Source of the DNA: Emticicia sp. C21
GTDB lineage: Bacteria; Bacteroidota; Bacteroidia; Cytophagales; Spirosomataceae
NCBI RefSeq assembly: GCF_003418935.1
Contig: NZ_QVMT01000005.1
Location: 372,279-436,278 of the forward strand
Length of the DNA stretch: 64,000 nucleotides
Direction of reading: 5' to 3'
The notes beneath the pieces were generated by a model. That model had not been told where the DNA came from and ran no database searches. It saw only the letters and a list, made by a program, of their open reading frames with translations. A program made the position numbers and the translations under genes. This document shows positions 36,791 to 45,791 of this stretch, piece by piece (positions within the stretch are counted from its first letter, which is position 1; each line of letters starts with the position of its first letter).

Positions 36791-37636
36791 ATGAAAGTAG
36801 AATACGAGAAAATCTCCCCTGATACGGGTAGTTCTTTCCGTCTTATTCACTGGAAGTCAGAAAATGACAGGTTCTTCTGGCACTATCACCCGGAGTATGA
36901 AATCGTTTTTGTACGCAAAGGTTCCGGTAAATTACATATTGGTCAGCACCTGACTAACTATGAAGAGGGCGAACTGGTTTTCATTGGTCCAAACCTGCCT
37001 CATACGGGCTTCGGCTATGGCGTGATAGGCGAACATGAAGAAATAGTTGTACAACTCAAGGAGGATTTTCTGGGCGAAAGCTTTATGTATACGCCTGAAA
37101 TGCAGCAGATTAAGCACTTGTTTGAAAAAGCCAGGCAAGGATTATCTTTTCATGGAAAGGCTAAAAAGATAGTAGCTTCTAAACTGCAAAAAATGCTCAA
37201 TCTATCGCATTTTGACCGATTGGTAGAGTTACTGAATATCTTTCAAACACTTGCCACGACTTCTGAATATTCGGCACTCAATGCACCCGAAGCTTTATTT
37301 GATTTCAGCCATAAAGATGAAAATCGTATTAATAAGGTATATGAGTATGTAGAGCATCATTACCGTGAACCGATAGATATTCAGGTTGTATCCGATTTGG
37401 TGAGCCTTACAGTACCCTCATTCTGTCGGTATTTCAAGAAAATCACACACCTTACTTACACCGATTTTGTGAATGAGTATCGGGTAAATCAGGCGTGCAG
37501 ACTATTATTTGACAATCTTTCTATTGCCGATATTTGTTTTGAGGTAGGCTTCAATAATATTTCGCATTTCAATAAAACTTTTAAGCAACTTAAGGGCAAA
37601 AGCCCCCGTGAATATAGGCTATCTCTAACCAAATGA
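36791..37636 (+). CDS. AraC-family transcriptional regulator
   Basis: 281 residues with an N-terminal cupin sensor (FWHYHPEYEIVFV) and a C-terminal double helix-turn-helix (VSLTVPSFCRYFKKITH and ICFEVGFNNISHFNKTFKQLKG). It has the same architecture and many of the same residues as the regulator of the susCD locus at 10012. Its stop overlaps the start of the next gene by 4 bp (ATGA), so the two are translationally coupled. No Sus pair or sugar enzyme is adjacent, so the ligand is unknown. Confidence 0.85.
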   Translation: MKVEYEKISPDTGSSFRLIHWKSENDRFFWHYHPEYEIVFVRKGSGKLHIGQHLTNYEEGELVFIGPNLPHTGFGYGVIGEHEEIVVQLKEDFLGESFMYTPEMQQIKHLFEKARQGLSFHGKAKKIVASKLQKMLNLSHFDRLVELLNIFQTLATTSEYSALNAPEALFDFSHKDENRINKVYEYVEHHYREPIDIQVVSDLVSLTVPSFCRYFKKITHLTYTDFVNEYRVNQACRLLFDNLSIADICFEVGFNNISHFNKTFKQLKGKSPREYRLSLTK

Positions 37637-39123
37637 TTGAATTAAACAAAGTATCTGTACAAAAAGGAGACCGCACGGTCTTGCACAATATTAACTGGCA
37701 AATTAAGGAAAATGAAAACTGGGCTATCATTGGGGGAAACGGAGCAGGCAAAAGTACTTTGTTGGAGATTATAGCCGGAAAGATATTCCCGTTTAAAGGT
37801 ACGGCTCATATACCTCATCATTCAGCAATTGCCTTTGTCGCTAAAGATTATAGTTTTAACCGGATTGTGCAATCAGCCACGCAATATTATCAACAGCGGT
37901 TCAACTCAATGGATGCAGAGATTGCACCCACGGTGATAGAAATCCTGCAAAACCAAATTAAACCGATTGGGACAGTTAATGAAAGCTCCATTAAATTACC
38001 TCCGCCGGAGTTTTCAGATGAAGAAATATCTCACGTATCGGGCCTGTTAAAGATTAACCATTTATTAGACCGAAGTATCGTTACGCTATCGAACGGAGAA
38101 ACCCGGCGGACATTGATAACTTTATCTTTATTAAGAAAACCAAAGTTTTTACTATTAGATAATCCATTCATTGGGCTGGATATTGAAAGCCGATATACTC
38201 TACATGAGGTATTGAATCAGGTATCCCAATCAGGTATTCAGATTATTATTGTGAGTTCAATAAATGAACTACCGGATTGTATCACGAATGTGATTGAATT
38301 AAAAGAGGGTGAGGTTAAAAAAATTTATGCAAAACCTTTTCAGTTTACGCATAAGCGTATATCTAAGGAAAAATTATTGTATCCTGAAATTTTAGCGAAA
38401 ATAGAAAGTAACCCACCCAAGCACGAGTTTTCCAGTGCCATTAATATGCGCAATATTGTTGTGACGTATAAAAACAAAAATGTGGTAGATGGTGTAAACT
38501 GGCAGGTAAAAAAAGGTGAAAAATGGGCATTAATGGGACCGAATGGCTCCGGCAAAAGTACGTTACTCAGCCTGATTACGGCTGATAATCCACAGGGCTA
38601 TCAAAACGATTATGAATTGTTTGACTGGAAGCGTGGTACAGGAGAAAGTATCTGGGATATTAAACAGCGCATAGGATATGTTTCGCCAGAATTGCACCTC
38701 TATTTCAATCGCCATACCGAAGTATGGAAAGCCGTTGCATCCGGTTTGTTTGATTCGGCAGGGTTGTTTAAAAAACTTACGCCCGAAGAGCATGTCATCG
38801 TAGAAGACTATCTGAAATTATTGAATATTCATCATTTATCTAACCGGCAGATTACGCAACTTTCATCTGGTGAGCAGCGGCAGGTATTCCTGGCAAGAGC
38901 TTTGGTTAAAAACCCATCATTGCTGCTATTAGATGAGCCTTGTCAGGGGCTTGATTATAATCATATGGTTTATTTCAGGGATTTAGTTGATGAGCTGGTA
39001 TTGGCCCTTAATAAAACTTTGATATATGTAACGCATTACCCGGATGAGATTCCTGCTTGTGTTGATAAGATAATCAGGTTGGAGAATGGGAAGACTGTAG
39101 AAATGGGAGAGAGGAAGGTTTAG
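37633..39123 (+). CDS. Two-domain ABC ATPase (ModF-like)
   Basis: 496 residues with two ATP-binding cassettes and no transmembrane part. Domain 1 has Walker A GGNGAGKST and signature LSNGE, but its Walker B reads LLLDNPFIGLD (Glu replaced by Asn) and its switch His is Ser (VSSINEL). Domain 2 is complete: GPNGSGKST, LSSGEQ, LLLDEPCQGLD and the THYPDEI switch. The GYQNDYELFDWKRGTGESIWDIK stretch resembles ModF/YlmA-type proteins, whose transport partner is unclear. It is coupled to the AraC gene. Confidence 0.8.
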   Translation: MIELNKVSVQKGDRTVLHNINWQIKENENWAIIGGNGAGKSTLLEIIAGKIFPFKGTAHIPHHSAIAFVAKDYSFNRIVQSATQYYQQRFNSMDAEIAPTVIEILQNQIKPIGTVNESSIKLPPPEFSDEEISHVSGLLKINHLLDRSIVTLSNGETRRTLITLSLLRKPKFLLLDNPFIGLDIESRYTLHEVLNQVSQSGIQIIIVSSINELPDCITNVIELKEGEVKKIYAKPFQFTHKRISKEKLLYPEILAKIESNPPKHEFSSAINMRNIVVTYKNKNVVDGVNWQVKKGEKWALMGPNGSGKSTLLSLITADNPQGYQNDYELFDWKRGTGESIWDIKQRIGYVSPELHLYFNRHTEVWKAVASGLFDSAGLFKKLTPEEHVIVEDYLKLLNIHHLSNRQITQLSSGEQRQVFLARALVKNPSLLLLDEPCQGLDYNHMVYFRDLVDELVLALNKTLIYVTHYPDEIPACVDKIIRLENGKTVEMGERKV

Positions 39124-39165
39124 ATTTAAATGGATTTTTGTTTTGTTCTTAACATGGGTGGGAAT

Positions 39166-39248
39166 GTGGCTTCGGCCGAGCGGCGGCCGCTCCGTTCAGT
39201 CACCGGAAAATTATTGGTCTCTCGGTGGCGGAGCGAAGCCTAAGCCAC
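39166..39248. repeat. GC-rich REP-like inverted repeat
   Basis: An 83-bp block that is far richer in G+C than its surroundings is bounded by GTGGCTT and AAGCCAC and contains further inverted pairs (GCTCCG/CGGAGC, CACCG/CGGTG). It would fold as a long branched hairpin, which fits a REP-type or miniature mobile repeat. Confidence 0.6.
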
Positions 39249-39292
39249 TATCAAGAGGAAATGGCGCTTTAAAAATAAAAACAATATTTTCC

Positions 39293-39324
39293 TTGTAAAA
39301 TGAATTTTTATTCATTTATATTTG
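39293..39324 (+). promoter_or_regulatory. tetR promoter with operator-like palindrome
   Basis: TTG at 39293-39295 and TATATTTG at 39317-39324 (21-bp spacing) form a promoter 17 bp before the tetR start. TGAAT-TTTT-ATTCA (39301-39314) lies in the spacer, and the same palindrome occurs before the SDR gene, so it is a likely TetR binding site. Confidence 0.65.
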
Positions 39325-39341
39325 TGCTGCAATTGTGATAG

Positions 39342-39920
39342 ATGAGAGCAAAGGACGAAAATAAAGAAATACTGATACTGGAATCTGCCTTAAAAATGAT
39401 CGCACGCATTGGTTTGGCGGGATTGAAGATGTCTGATTTGGCTAAGGAAGCACATCTGGCTACCGGAACACTCTATATCTATTTCAGAGATAAAGAAGAA
39501 TTAATCAGGAAATTGTACTTATATCTATTAAGAAAATCATCTGCTAATGTAATACAGGGTATTCTTACTAATGAGCCGCTTAAAAAGAGAGTGAATAAAA
39601 TATGCTATAATTTTCTGATATATAATCTTGAAGGCCCTGAATATGGCGCTTTTTTTGAGCAATACTATCGCTCACCTTTTTTCCACGAAACAGAAAGTGT
39701 ATTGGCAGAGGAAACTGCGGTAATGCAGCCTTTCTATGAGTTAATCATTGAAGGACAGCGGCAGGGAATTATCAAAGAAACTGAACCAGAACTACTGGTT
39801 ACCCTTATTTGCGGCATGCTTGAAACTATGGCTAAAGTATCTTTTTATTCACAGAAAAGTATTTCTGACAAAGAGTGGGAAACAATTTTCAGTATAATCT
39901 GGGATGGTATTAAGAGCTAG
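39342..39920 (+). CDS. TetR/AcrR-family transcriptional regulator
   Basis: 192 residues. The N-terminal helix-turn-helix is typical for the family (ALKMIARIGLAGLKMSDLAKEAHLATGTLYIYFRDKEELI), and the rest is the helical ligand-binding and dimer domain. It precedes a short-chain dehydrogenase by 59 bp. Both genes have the palindrome TGAATnnnnATTCA at the promoter, so self-repression and control of the dehydrogenase are likely. The inducer is unknown. Confidence 0.85.
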   Translation: MRAKDENKEILILESALKMIARIGLAGLKMSDLAKEAHLATGTLYIYFRDKEELIRKLYLYLLRKSSANVIQGILTNEPLKKRVNKICYNFLIYNLEGPEYGAFFEQYYRSPFFHETESVLAEETAVMQPFYELIIEGQRQGIIKETEPELLVTLICGMLETMAKVSFYSQKSISDKEWETIFSIIWDGIKS

Positions 39921-39948
39921 ATAAATTTCTATTTTTTTAATCTATAAA

Positions 39949-39962
39949 TGAATAAATATTCA
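39949..39962. promoter_or_regulatory. Second TetR operator candidate, before the SDR gene
   Basis: TGAAT-AAAT-ATTCA, 18 bp before the SDR start codon, has the same half-sites and 4-bp spacing as the palindrome in the tetR promoter. Confidence 0.6.
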
Positions 39963-39979
39963 CTTTAAATAATAATATT

Positions 39980-40810
39980 ATGAATAATCGAACGATTCTA
40001 ATTACCGGAGCATCATCTGGCATAGGTAAGGTTACCGCCAAATACTTTGCCGAACGTGGCTGGAATGTTGCCGCAACTATGCGTACACCCGAGAAAGAAA
40101 CAGAATTAGCTAAAATGCCGAATATAAAACTCTATCAATTAGATGTAACCAATGATGAGAGCATTACCAAGGCACTTGATGGAGCTATTAAAGATTTTGG
40201 GAAGATTGATGTATTGGTCAACAATGCCGGATACGGTGCTGTGGGTGTTTTTGAAAAGGCAACTAAGGAACAGATACAAAAGCAGTTTGATACCAATGTA
40301 TTTGGTGTTATGAATGTTACAAGACAGATTTTGCCTTATTTCAGGGCTAAAAAGGGTGGAACTATTATCAATGTAAGTTCCATGGGTGGTAGGCTCACTT
40401 TTCCGCTTTATAGTGTATATCATGCTACTAAATGGGCATTGGAAGGTTGGTCTGAATCTTTACAATTTGAAGTCCGCCAGTTTGGTATTAAGATTAAAAA
40501 TATAGAACCAGGCGCCATTAAAACTGATTTTATGACCCGCTCGATGGATTTATTCAAGAAAGAGAGCCTGAAAGATTATGACAGATATGAAGAAATTGCT
40601 ACTTACAATACCGAAGAATCATATAAAAGTGCACCAGATAGTATGGTAGTAGGTAAGACGATTTTCAAGGCGGCTAATGATAGCTCCTACAAATTGCGCT
40701 ATCCAGCCAGCGGGCAAGCTTCCTTGTTTTTGTTTTTACGCAGGTTATTGCCTTTTGGTGTTTTTAATGGACTTGTACGCGGGGCTGTAGAGAAAGGGTT
40801 TAAAAACTAA
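39980..40810 (+). CDS. Short-chain dehydrogenase/reductase
   Basis: 276 residues of the classical SDR fold. The cofactor motif TGASSGIGKV is at residues 7-16, NNAGYG follows the fourth strand, and the catalytic Ser and YxxxK lie in INVSSMGGR and YHATKWA. The C-terminal helix region is longer than in minimal SDRs, in the manner of enzymes acting on larger hydrophobic substrates. The substrate is unknown. It is probably controlled by the TetR-type regulator encoded upstream. Confidence 0.85.
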   Translation: MNNRTILITGASSGIGKVTAKYFAERGWNVAATMRTPEKETELAKMPNIKLYQLDVTNDESITKALDGAIKDFGKIDVLVNNAGYGAVGVFEKATKEQIQKQFDTNVFGVMNVTRQILPYFRAKKGGTIINVSSMGGRLTFPLYSVYHATKWALEGWSESLQFEVRQFGIKIKNIEPGAIKTDFMTRSMDLFKKESLKDYDRYEEIATYNTEESYKSAPDSMVVGKTIFKAANDSSYKLRYPASGQASLFLFLRRLLPFGVFNGLVRGAVEKGFKN

Positions 40811-40818
40811 ACCCTTTC
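40792..40818. terminator. Bidirectional terminator overlapping the SDR stop codon
   Basis: GAAAGGGTTTA (40792-40802) and TAAACCCTTTC (40808-40818) form a perfect 11-bp stem around AAAAC. The next gene is convergent and ends at 40832. Confidence 0.7.
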
Positions 40819-40831
40819 TTTGGTGATCAGT

Positions 40832-42877
40832 CTATTTAACCGTGAACGTCTTTTTATCTACCCCTACTCCTTTAATCGTTAACGATTTCCAATGGCTAGG
40901 TAGTTTGGTTTTTAGCTGGATGATCCCTGCATCGGTAATATCCAATCCTGCCCAGCCGTTGATAAGGGTTTGTAGGTAACCGCCTGCTCCAGTTGCAAAA
41001 TATGGATTAGTACCGCCTGCCGTTTCGGCCAGTACACCGAATGGTGGTACTTCATTAGGCTTGTAGCTATCTAAGTACTGCTTATACGCAGTTTCAGTAT
41101 CTCCTAAACGAACATTCAGAATAGAAAAAACACCATGCGCCATTGCCGGGCTTTGTCCTTTGCCTCCCGGTTGGTTATCACCTAAAGCTTTCCAGTAGAA
41201 ATCCAGGTCTTTTTTAATGATTTTAGGGTCAGTTATCTGTTTCATTGGGTATGCTAAAAGATTCACATCACCTTGTTTGATAGGTTCGCCATTATAGCTG
41301 GCATGCTCACGGGTAGTTCCGTCAGGGAATTTCAAAATGATGATACCTTCCTGTACTTCTTTCCATGTCGGGTTTTCAGGTATGCCTAATTCTTTGGCTG
41401 CTTTATTAGCAAAGCCTAGTACTTCTTTGGCCATACCATTGGTGTAGGCATTATCATCCACGTTTTCAGCCCACTCGTCAGCACACACTACGTTGATTAT
41501 ATGATATTTTCCATCTGTACCTTTTTCAACTCTGCTAACCCAGAAATCAGCTACTTCTTTTAATAGAGGGTAACCTCTTTCTCTCAACCAGATTTTATCC
41601 TTAGTAACCTGATAGTATTTCCAGAAGGCAAATCCTATATCACCTGTAATATGGTGCTGGAATGGCCCTGTTAAAGCCCATACAGGCGTAGCTTCCTGCC
41701 CTGAATCATCAGATTCCCAAGGGAACATCGCTCCCTAAAAACCGTGTTCTTTGGCGTTGGCTTTAGCAGCTGCCAGGCGCTCAAAGCGGTATTCTAAGAT
41801 AGATTTAGCCAATTCCGGCTTCATTACTAATAAAGGTGGGAACATCCATATTTCTGTATCCCAGAAAACGTGACCGTTATAGCCCAAACCTGATAGCCCC
41901 ATTGGTGAAAGGCTGTAGGCTTGTCCTTCTCTGGAAAATGAATATAAATGGTATAGAGAAAAACGGGCGGCTCTCTGAGCCTCTGTGTCACCTTCGATAA
42001 TAATATCCGACTCCCAGATTTTAGCCCAGGCTTCCTTGTGTTTTTTAAGTAAACGTTCTCTTTTTTCGAGGGCTGCAAAAATGGTTAAGCGCTCGGCTTC
42101 ATTATGTGGGTCGGCTACGTGGGCCGTTGAAATCACTGAACCTACTACCGAAAACTTATAGGTTTCACCTGCTTTCAGTTTACGGGTAAATTTCATGCGG
42201 TGCATGCCATTATCCCATTCTTCATGTATTATCTGAGGTTCTTTACCTCGTTCTTCTTCAAACAAAAAGGAGTTAGAAGCCGCAATGGTATGTTTTCCGG
42301 TTGGCGTTTTGGCAACCGAAGTCATTAAAGGAATCAACGAATGTGGGCGGTCTATCAGGTGATAGTAATTTTGTACGTCTCTCAGCATATCAGGCGTTTG
42401 CATGATGCTGATGGGCGTAATTTCAACGTCCTGTCTGGCTGTAATTTCCATTTCAATCATGGCGGAGTGAGGCAGGTGACGTAGTGCCAAAACGTTAGAT
42501 TTGACAGATACTTTATTGCCCAAATCGAAAGTAGTGGTGAAGATGGCATTCTGCATATCCAGAGTCTGGGCAAAATTGCTGATATTCTTCTTATCAATTA
42601 ATCGGCCGTCTACGTTCAACTCCATATTGGCAAACTCGAACACTTTCATGATGTTGGATACCCGACCACGGCCGTAGGTATCAAAAGCACCATTTAATAC
42701 AATATCTTTTACTTTAAGAGGCTCAGGCGACGAGATAATACCAACCATTCCGTTGGCTATTGTAACACCGTAATAATTGTTAGGGTCGAAGTTCTTAGCG
42801 GTTATCTGCCATTGCGCAAAAGAGAAGTGCGTAAGCAGACATAGGAAGAGAATTTTCCCGATTGTGATTTTTTTCAT
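40832..42877 (-). pseudogene. Glycoside hydrolase family 65-like gene interrupted by an in-frame amber codon
   Basis: Two open frames (42877-41735 and 41728-40832) lie in the same frame and together read as one exported GH65-type protein of about 680 residues. The signal peptide ends HFSFAQW, so I start at ATG 42877. The break is a single TAG at 41737-41735 in EHGF*GAMFPWESDD, where relatives read KGAMFPWES, so one base change from AAG or a similar codon explains it. The downstream part carries the GH65 acid-catalyst region ADEWAENVDDNAYTN. No frameshift is seen. It may be a recent pseudogene, a sequencing error or a readthrough gene. GH65 members cleave or phosphorolyse alpha-glucosides such as trehalose. 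Confidence 0.8.
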
Positions 42878-43000
42878 AGGTAAAGTTTTAAAATAATACA
42901 CTAAAAATAGCGCTTTTATAAAAAAAATCAAATTTGATTTTCCTGTCTGATATTTTAAGCTAATTTTAAATCTGTTACCAAACCATCCCTATTTTAACCG

Positions 43001-43846
43001 ATGAAAAAGGTTTTGTTATTCTTATTACTGCCTCTTATTTTTTTTGCTTGTAATTCATCAGACTCTTCTAAAGGTGACTCTTTGCAGGTAGCCAAACCTG
43101 AACCCATTTTGCTAAGTTCTACAGATTCTGTTTCGATTGATTTACTGGAACTGAAAGAGAAAGGTTTATTAGAAAAAACGCAGGTAGTGACGGTAAATGA
43201 AGATCCGGTTTATTTTAAGAAGAAACGGTATAATGCAATTTCGTTAAAAGAGATACTGGAGAATTACTCTTCAGCAAAAAATCAGAATGCTGCTGAAACC
43301 AAAGTAGTATTTGAATGCGAAGATGGTTATAAGCCTGAAATGCCACTTGAAAAGCTATTAGCATCGAAAGCCTATCTGGCGGTTGATGATGTAGATGCAC
43401 CTAAGGGTAAAGAGTGGGAAGTACTTTTGAAAAATGGTGAAGAAGTAAAAATAGCCCCATTTTATGTGGTTTACGAGGGAGTTTCTCCAACCGACGCAGA
43501 TTACAAATGGCCTTATAATTTAGTAAAGATACATTTGGCACCTCTACACGAAAACGATGCGGCTTTAGTACCAAAAGTAGAATCAGCTAAAGCAGGTTAT
43601 GACCTATTTAAGAAATATTGCCAGACCTGCCATAGCATTAATAAAATTGGTGGCAAAATGGGACCTGAGCTGAATTTTCCGAAGAGTGTAACGGAGTACT
43701 GGAACGTAGAAGATTTAAAAGCTTTTATTCAGAAACCGGAGAGTTATAGAAATGAAGTGAAAATGCCGAATCTGGGTATTAAACCTAAGGAAGCCGAAGA
43801 GATAGTGAAATATCTGGAGTATATGAGTAAGAATAAGATTAACTAA
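43001..43846 (+). CDS. Cytochrome c lipoprotein with an N-terminal non-haem domain
   Basis: 281 residues with a lipoprotein signal (LIFFACNSS, Cys17). Residues about 40-185 form a beta-rich domain reminiscent of molybdopterin-oxidoreductase-like domains (RYNAISLKEILENY, WPYNLVKIHLAP), without visible cofactor ligands. From about residue 195 a class I cytochrome c domain follows, with haem site CQTCH and a likely axial Met in VKMPNLG. It probably carries electrons at the periplasmic face of a membrane. A terminator follows and then the mobile element. Confidence 0.8.
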   Translation: MKKVLLFLLLPLIFFACNSSDSSKGDSLQVAKPEPILLSSTDSVSIDLLELKEKGLLEKTQVVTVNEDPVYFKKKRYNAISLKEILENYSSAKNQNAAETKVVFECEDGYKPEMPLEKLLASKAYLAVDDVDAPKGKEWEVLLKNGEEVKIAPFYVVYEGVSPTDADYKWPYNLVKIHLAPLHENDAALVPKVESAKAGYDLFKKYCQTCHSINKIGGKMGPELNFPKSVTEYWNVEDLKAFIQKPESYRNEVKMPNLGIKPKEAEEIVKYLEYMSKNKIN

Positions 43847-43870
43847 GAGCTTTCTTAAAATATGCGCATA

Positions 43871-43905
43871 AAAAAACGCCTTTCCCATTGAAAAAGGCGT
43901 TTCCG
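43871..43905. terminator. Bidirectional terminator at the left boundary of the mobile element
   Basis: AAACGCCTTT (43874-43883) pairs with AAAGGCGTTT (43893-43902). Tracts of A and T on both sides allow termination on either strand. Before integration it would also have served the beta-barrel gene now at 61309, whose 3' end matches the att site 3 bp away. Confidence 0.8.
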
Positions 43906-43907
43906 TC

Positions 43908-43924
43908 TAATTAAAACCGATAAT
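43908..43924. other. attL core
   Basis: TAATTAAAACCGATAAT, identical to 61306-61322. It is placed between a host terminator and the integrase gene. Confidence 0.75.
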
Positions 43925-44053
43925 AGAAATATTAATATGTATATAACGTATTGTATTAAAATCTCCTAATTTGGCGCGAAATCGCAACAAAATGGAACAC
44001 TACGTTATATGCGTATTAATGTTTGTGTTACGCTTGTGCTACGTTTTTTAATC

Positions 44054-45367
44054 CTATTCGTCTTTATAAACCTCGTTCAAAGTATCTAATCGAATGTGAT
44101 TTATCTTAGAGTAACCCTCAGTAGTTCGTACCTCAGCATGGCCAATTCCCTGCGAAGTTTTGTAAATATCGCCTTGATTAGCCGATTCGCTTATAAACGA
44201 ACCTCTTGCAGAATGTGTGCTAAAAGTTATATCCCATTCTAAGAGTTTGGCGACCTTTTTTAGATTTTCATTAATAACCACAATAGCATTATCCATCTTC
44301 TTCCTAAATGCTTCTGCGTTAAGTCCTGAAACATATTTTAGGAATGGGAAGATATACTCTTCCGAACTTTTTCCTTCAATATATTTCTCTATAAGAATTG
44401 TTGCTTTTTTGCTTAATAATATGTCTCTAAATTTCTTTTTTCTGCCTGATTTTTCAACTTCAACTATTACTCTACCATTCTCATAATCTTTGACTTTTAA
44501 CAACATAGCTTCTCCGATTCTGATACCCTGACAAAAATAGCAAAATAGGAACACCTCTACAGCTTCTTGAAGTGATAACTTATCACGCAAGTCCAGATTC
44601 CATAATTCTAAAATTTGGTTAGGGGTTAATTTTTGCGCTTTTTCGGTTTCATAGCTGAAACTTATGCCTTTAAACTGCTTAATAATGTACTCACTATAAT
44701 TAGGGTTTCTCACTAAGACCGCTTTAATAATTGAGAAGTAGAGGGCAATAGATGATGCGGCCATCGGCTTACCGCGTTTGGTATCAGTAGTTAATAGGTA
44801 GATTTTGAACTCTCGTATTTTCTCATTAGTCAATTCATCAATGAAAAAATCTTCACCGGAAAACTCATGCTTAGTATCATTGTAGTCAATTTTTCTTTCA
44901 AAGAACAAGAACAGTTTTTTAAAAGCGTCTCGGTAAGTATGACTTAATTGATATTGTTCCGATAATCTTTTCTCTTTTAACTCCAAATTAATAAACGGAA
45001 TTATGGAAGAACCTGTATTGACCTCATTAGCTTTTAAAATAATTGATTGGGCTGTAATAGGTTTATTTTCATCCTTTAGTTTCCTCCAGGCTTTTTTTAG
45101 TCGTTCAATCTCATTTATGATTATACGATTATATTCATGGTATTTGTGATAAGATGATAATATCCATGAGTCCTCAATGAAAACTTCTTTTTTACCCTTT
45201 TTCATTTTTAGCTGTCCTGATGGATTGAAATGCTCTGGATGGATAAATAATTCTGTTTTGTAGTATTTTGATAGTCTGTTATAATGCACCCTGATTTCAA
45301 TTCTCTGCCTTTCATCTTTCCGAATGTGGTGATGAAGCATGACGATAAAGTTAGGTATTACAGCCAT
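44054..45367 (-). CDS. Tyrosine site-specific integrase
   Basis: 437 residues. An arm-binding and SAM-like N-terminal region is followed by the catalytic domain with Arg283 (CQGIRIGEAML), His385 and Arg388 (THSARGSF), His410 (GIGHAEVRTTEGY) and the nucleophile Tyr419. All catalytic residues are intact, so the element may still be excised. It is transcribed towards attL, the usual arrangement for such elements. Its own upstream region holds repeated ACGATT motifs that could be arm or Xis sites. Confidence 0.9.
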   Translation of the reverse strand: MAVIPNFIVMLHHHIRKDERQRIEIRVHYNRLSKYYKTELFIHPEHFNPSGQLKMKKGKKEVFIEDSWILSSYHKYHEYNRIIINEIERLKKAWRKLKDENKPITAQSIILKANEVNTGSSIIPFINLELKEKRLSEQYQLSHTYRDAFKKLFLFFERKIDYNDTKHEFSGEDFFIDELTNEKIREFKIYLLTTDTKRGKPMAASSIALYFSIIKAVLVRNPNYSEYIIKQFKGISFSYETEKAQKLTPNQILELWNLDLRDKLSLQEAVEVFLFCYFCQGIRIGEAMLLKVKDYENGRVIVEVEKSGRKKKFRDILLSKKATILIEKYIEGKSSEEYIFPFLKYVSGLNAEAFRKKMDNAIVVINENLKKVAKLLEWDITFSTHSARGSFISESANQGDIYKTSQGIGHAEVRTTEGYSKINHIRLDTLNEVYKDE

Positions 45368-45791
45368 TTGCTAATAATTTTAACAGGTTGGAAATTAGCT
45401 TCAATTTACTACAAATTAGGAATCCTAACACGTTACTTAGTACATTACCACACTAAAAGATTTCTTTATAGGCACCCGTTATCCTTTTATTTACAAATCC
45501 CCACAAATACCTGCGATTTCTTTACAAATCCGAACGATTTCTGTATAACGATTCCTATAAATCTAACTTCACAAATCGTGTGAATCCTATTTTACGATTC
45601 ATTAAAATTCCTGATTATTGACGATGCACGATTCCTAAAAAATATAGCCCAAAACCAATTCATTCAAACCTATATAGGTGTAAAACCAATGATAAATTAT
45701 CATAAATAGCTTTTATTATTCATATATTTTGATTATATTTCATCATATTTAATTCAAAATTTAATCAATTTATTCATTACCGTCTTTCAGA
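45368..45791. other. Integrase upstream region with ACGATT repeats
   Basis: In 424 bp without a gene, ACGATT occurs directly at 45534, 45548, 45594 and 45628 and once inverted near 45575, within about 105 bp. TTTACAAATCC also occurs twice (near 45490 and 45521). The cluster suggests binding sites for integrase, an excision factor or a regulator. Confidence 0.55.
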
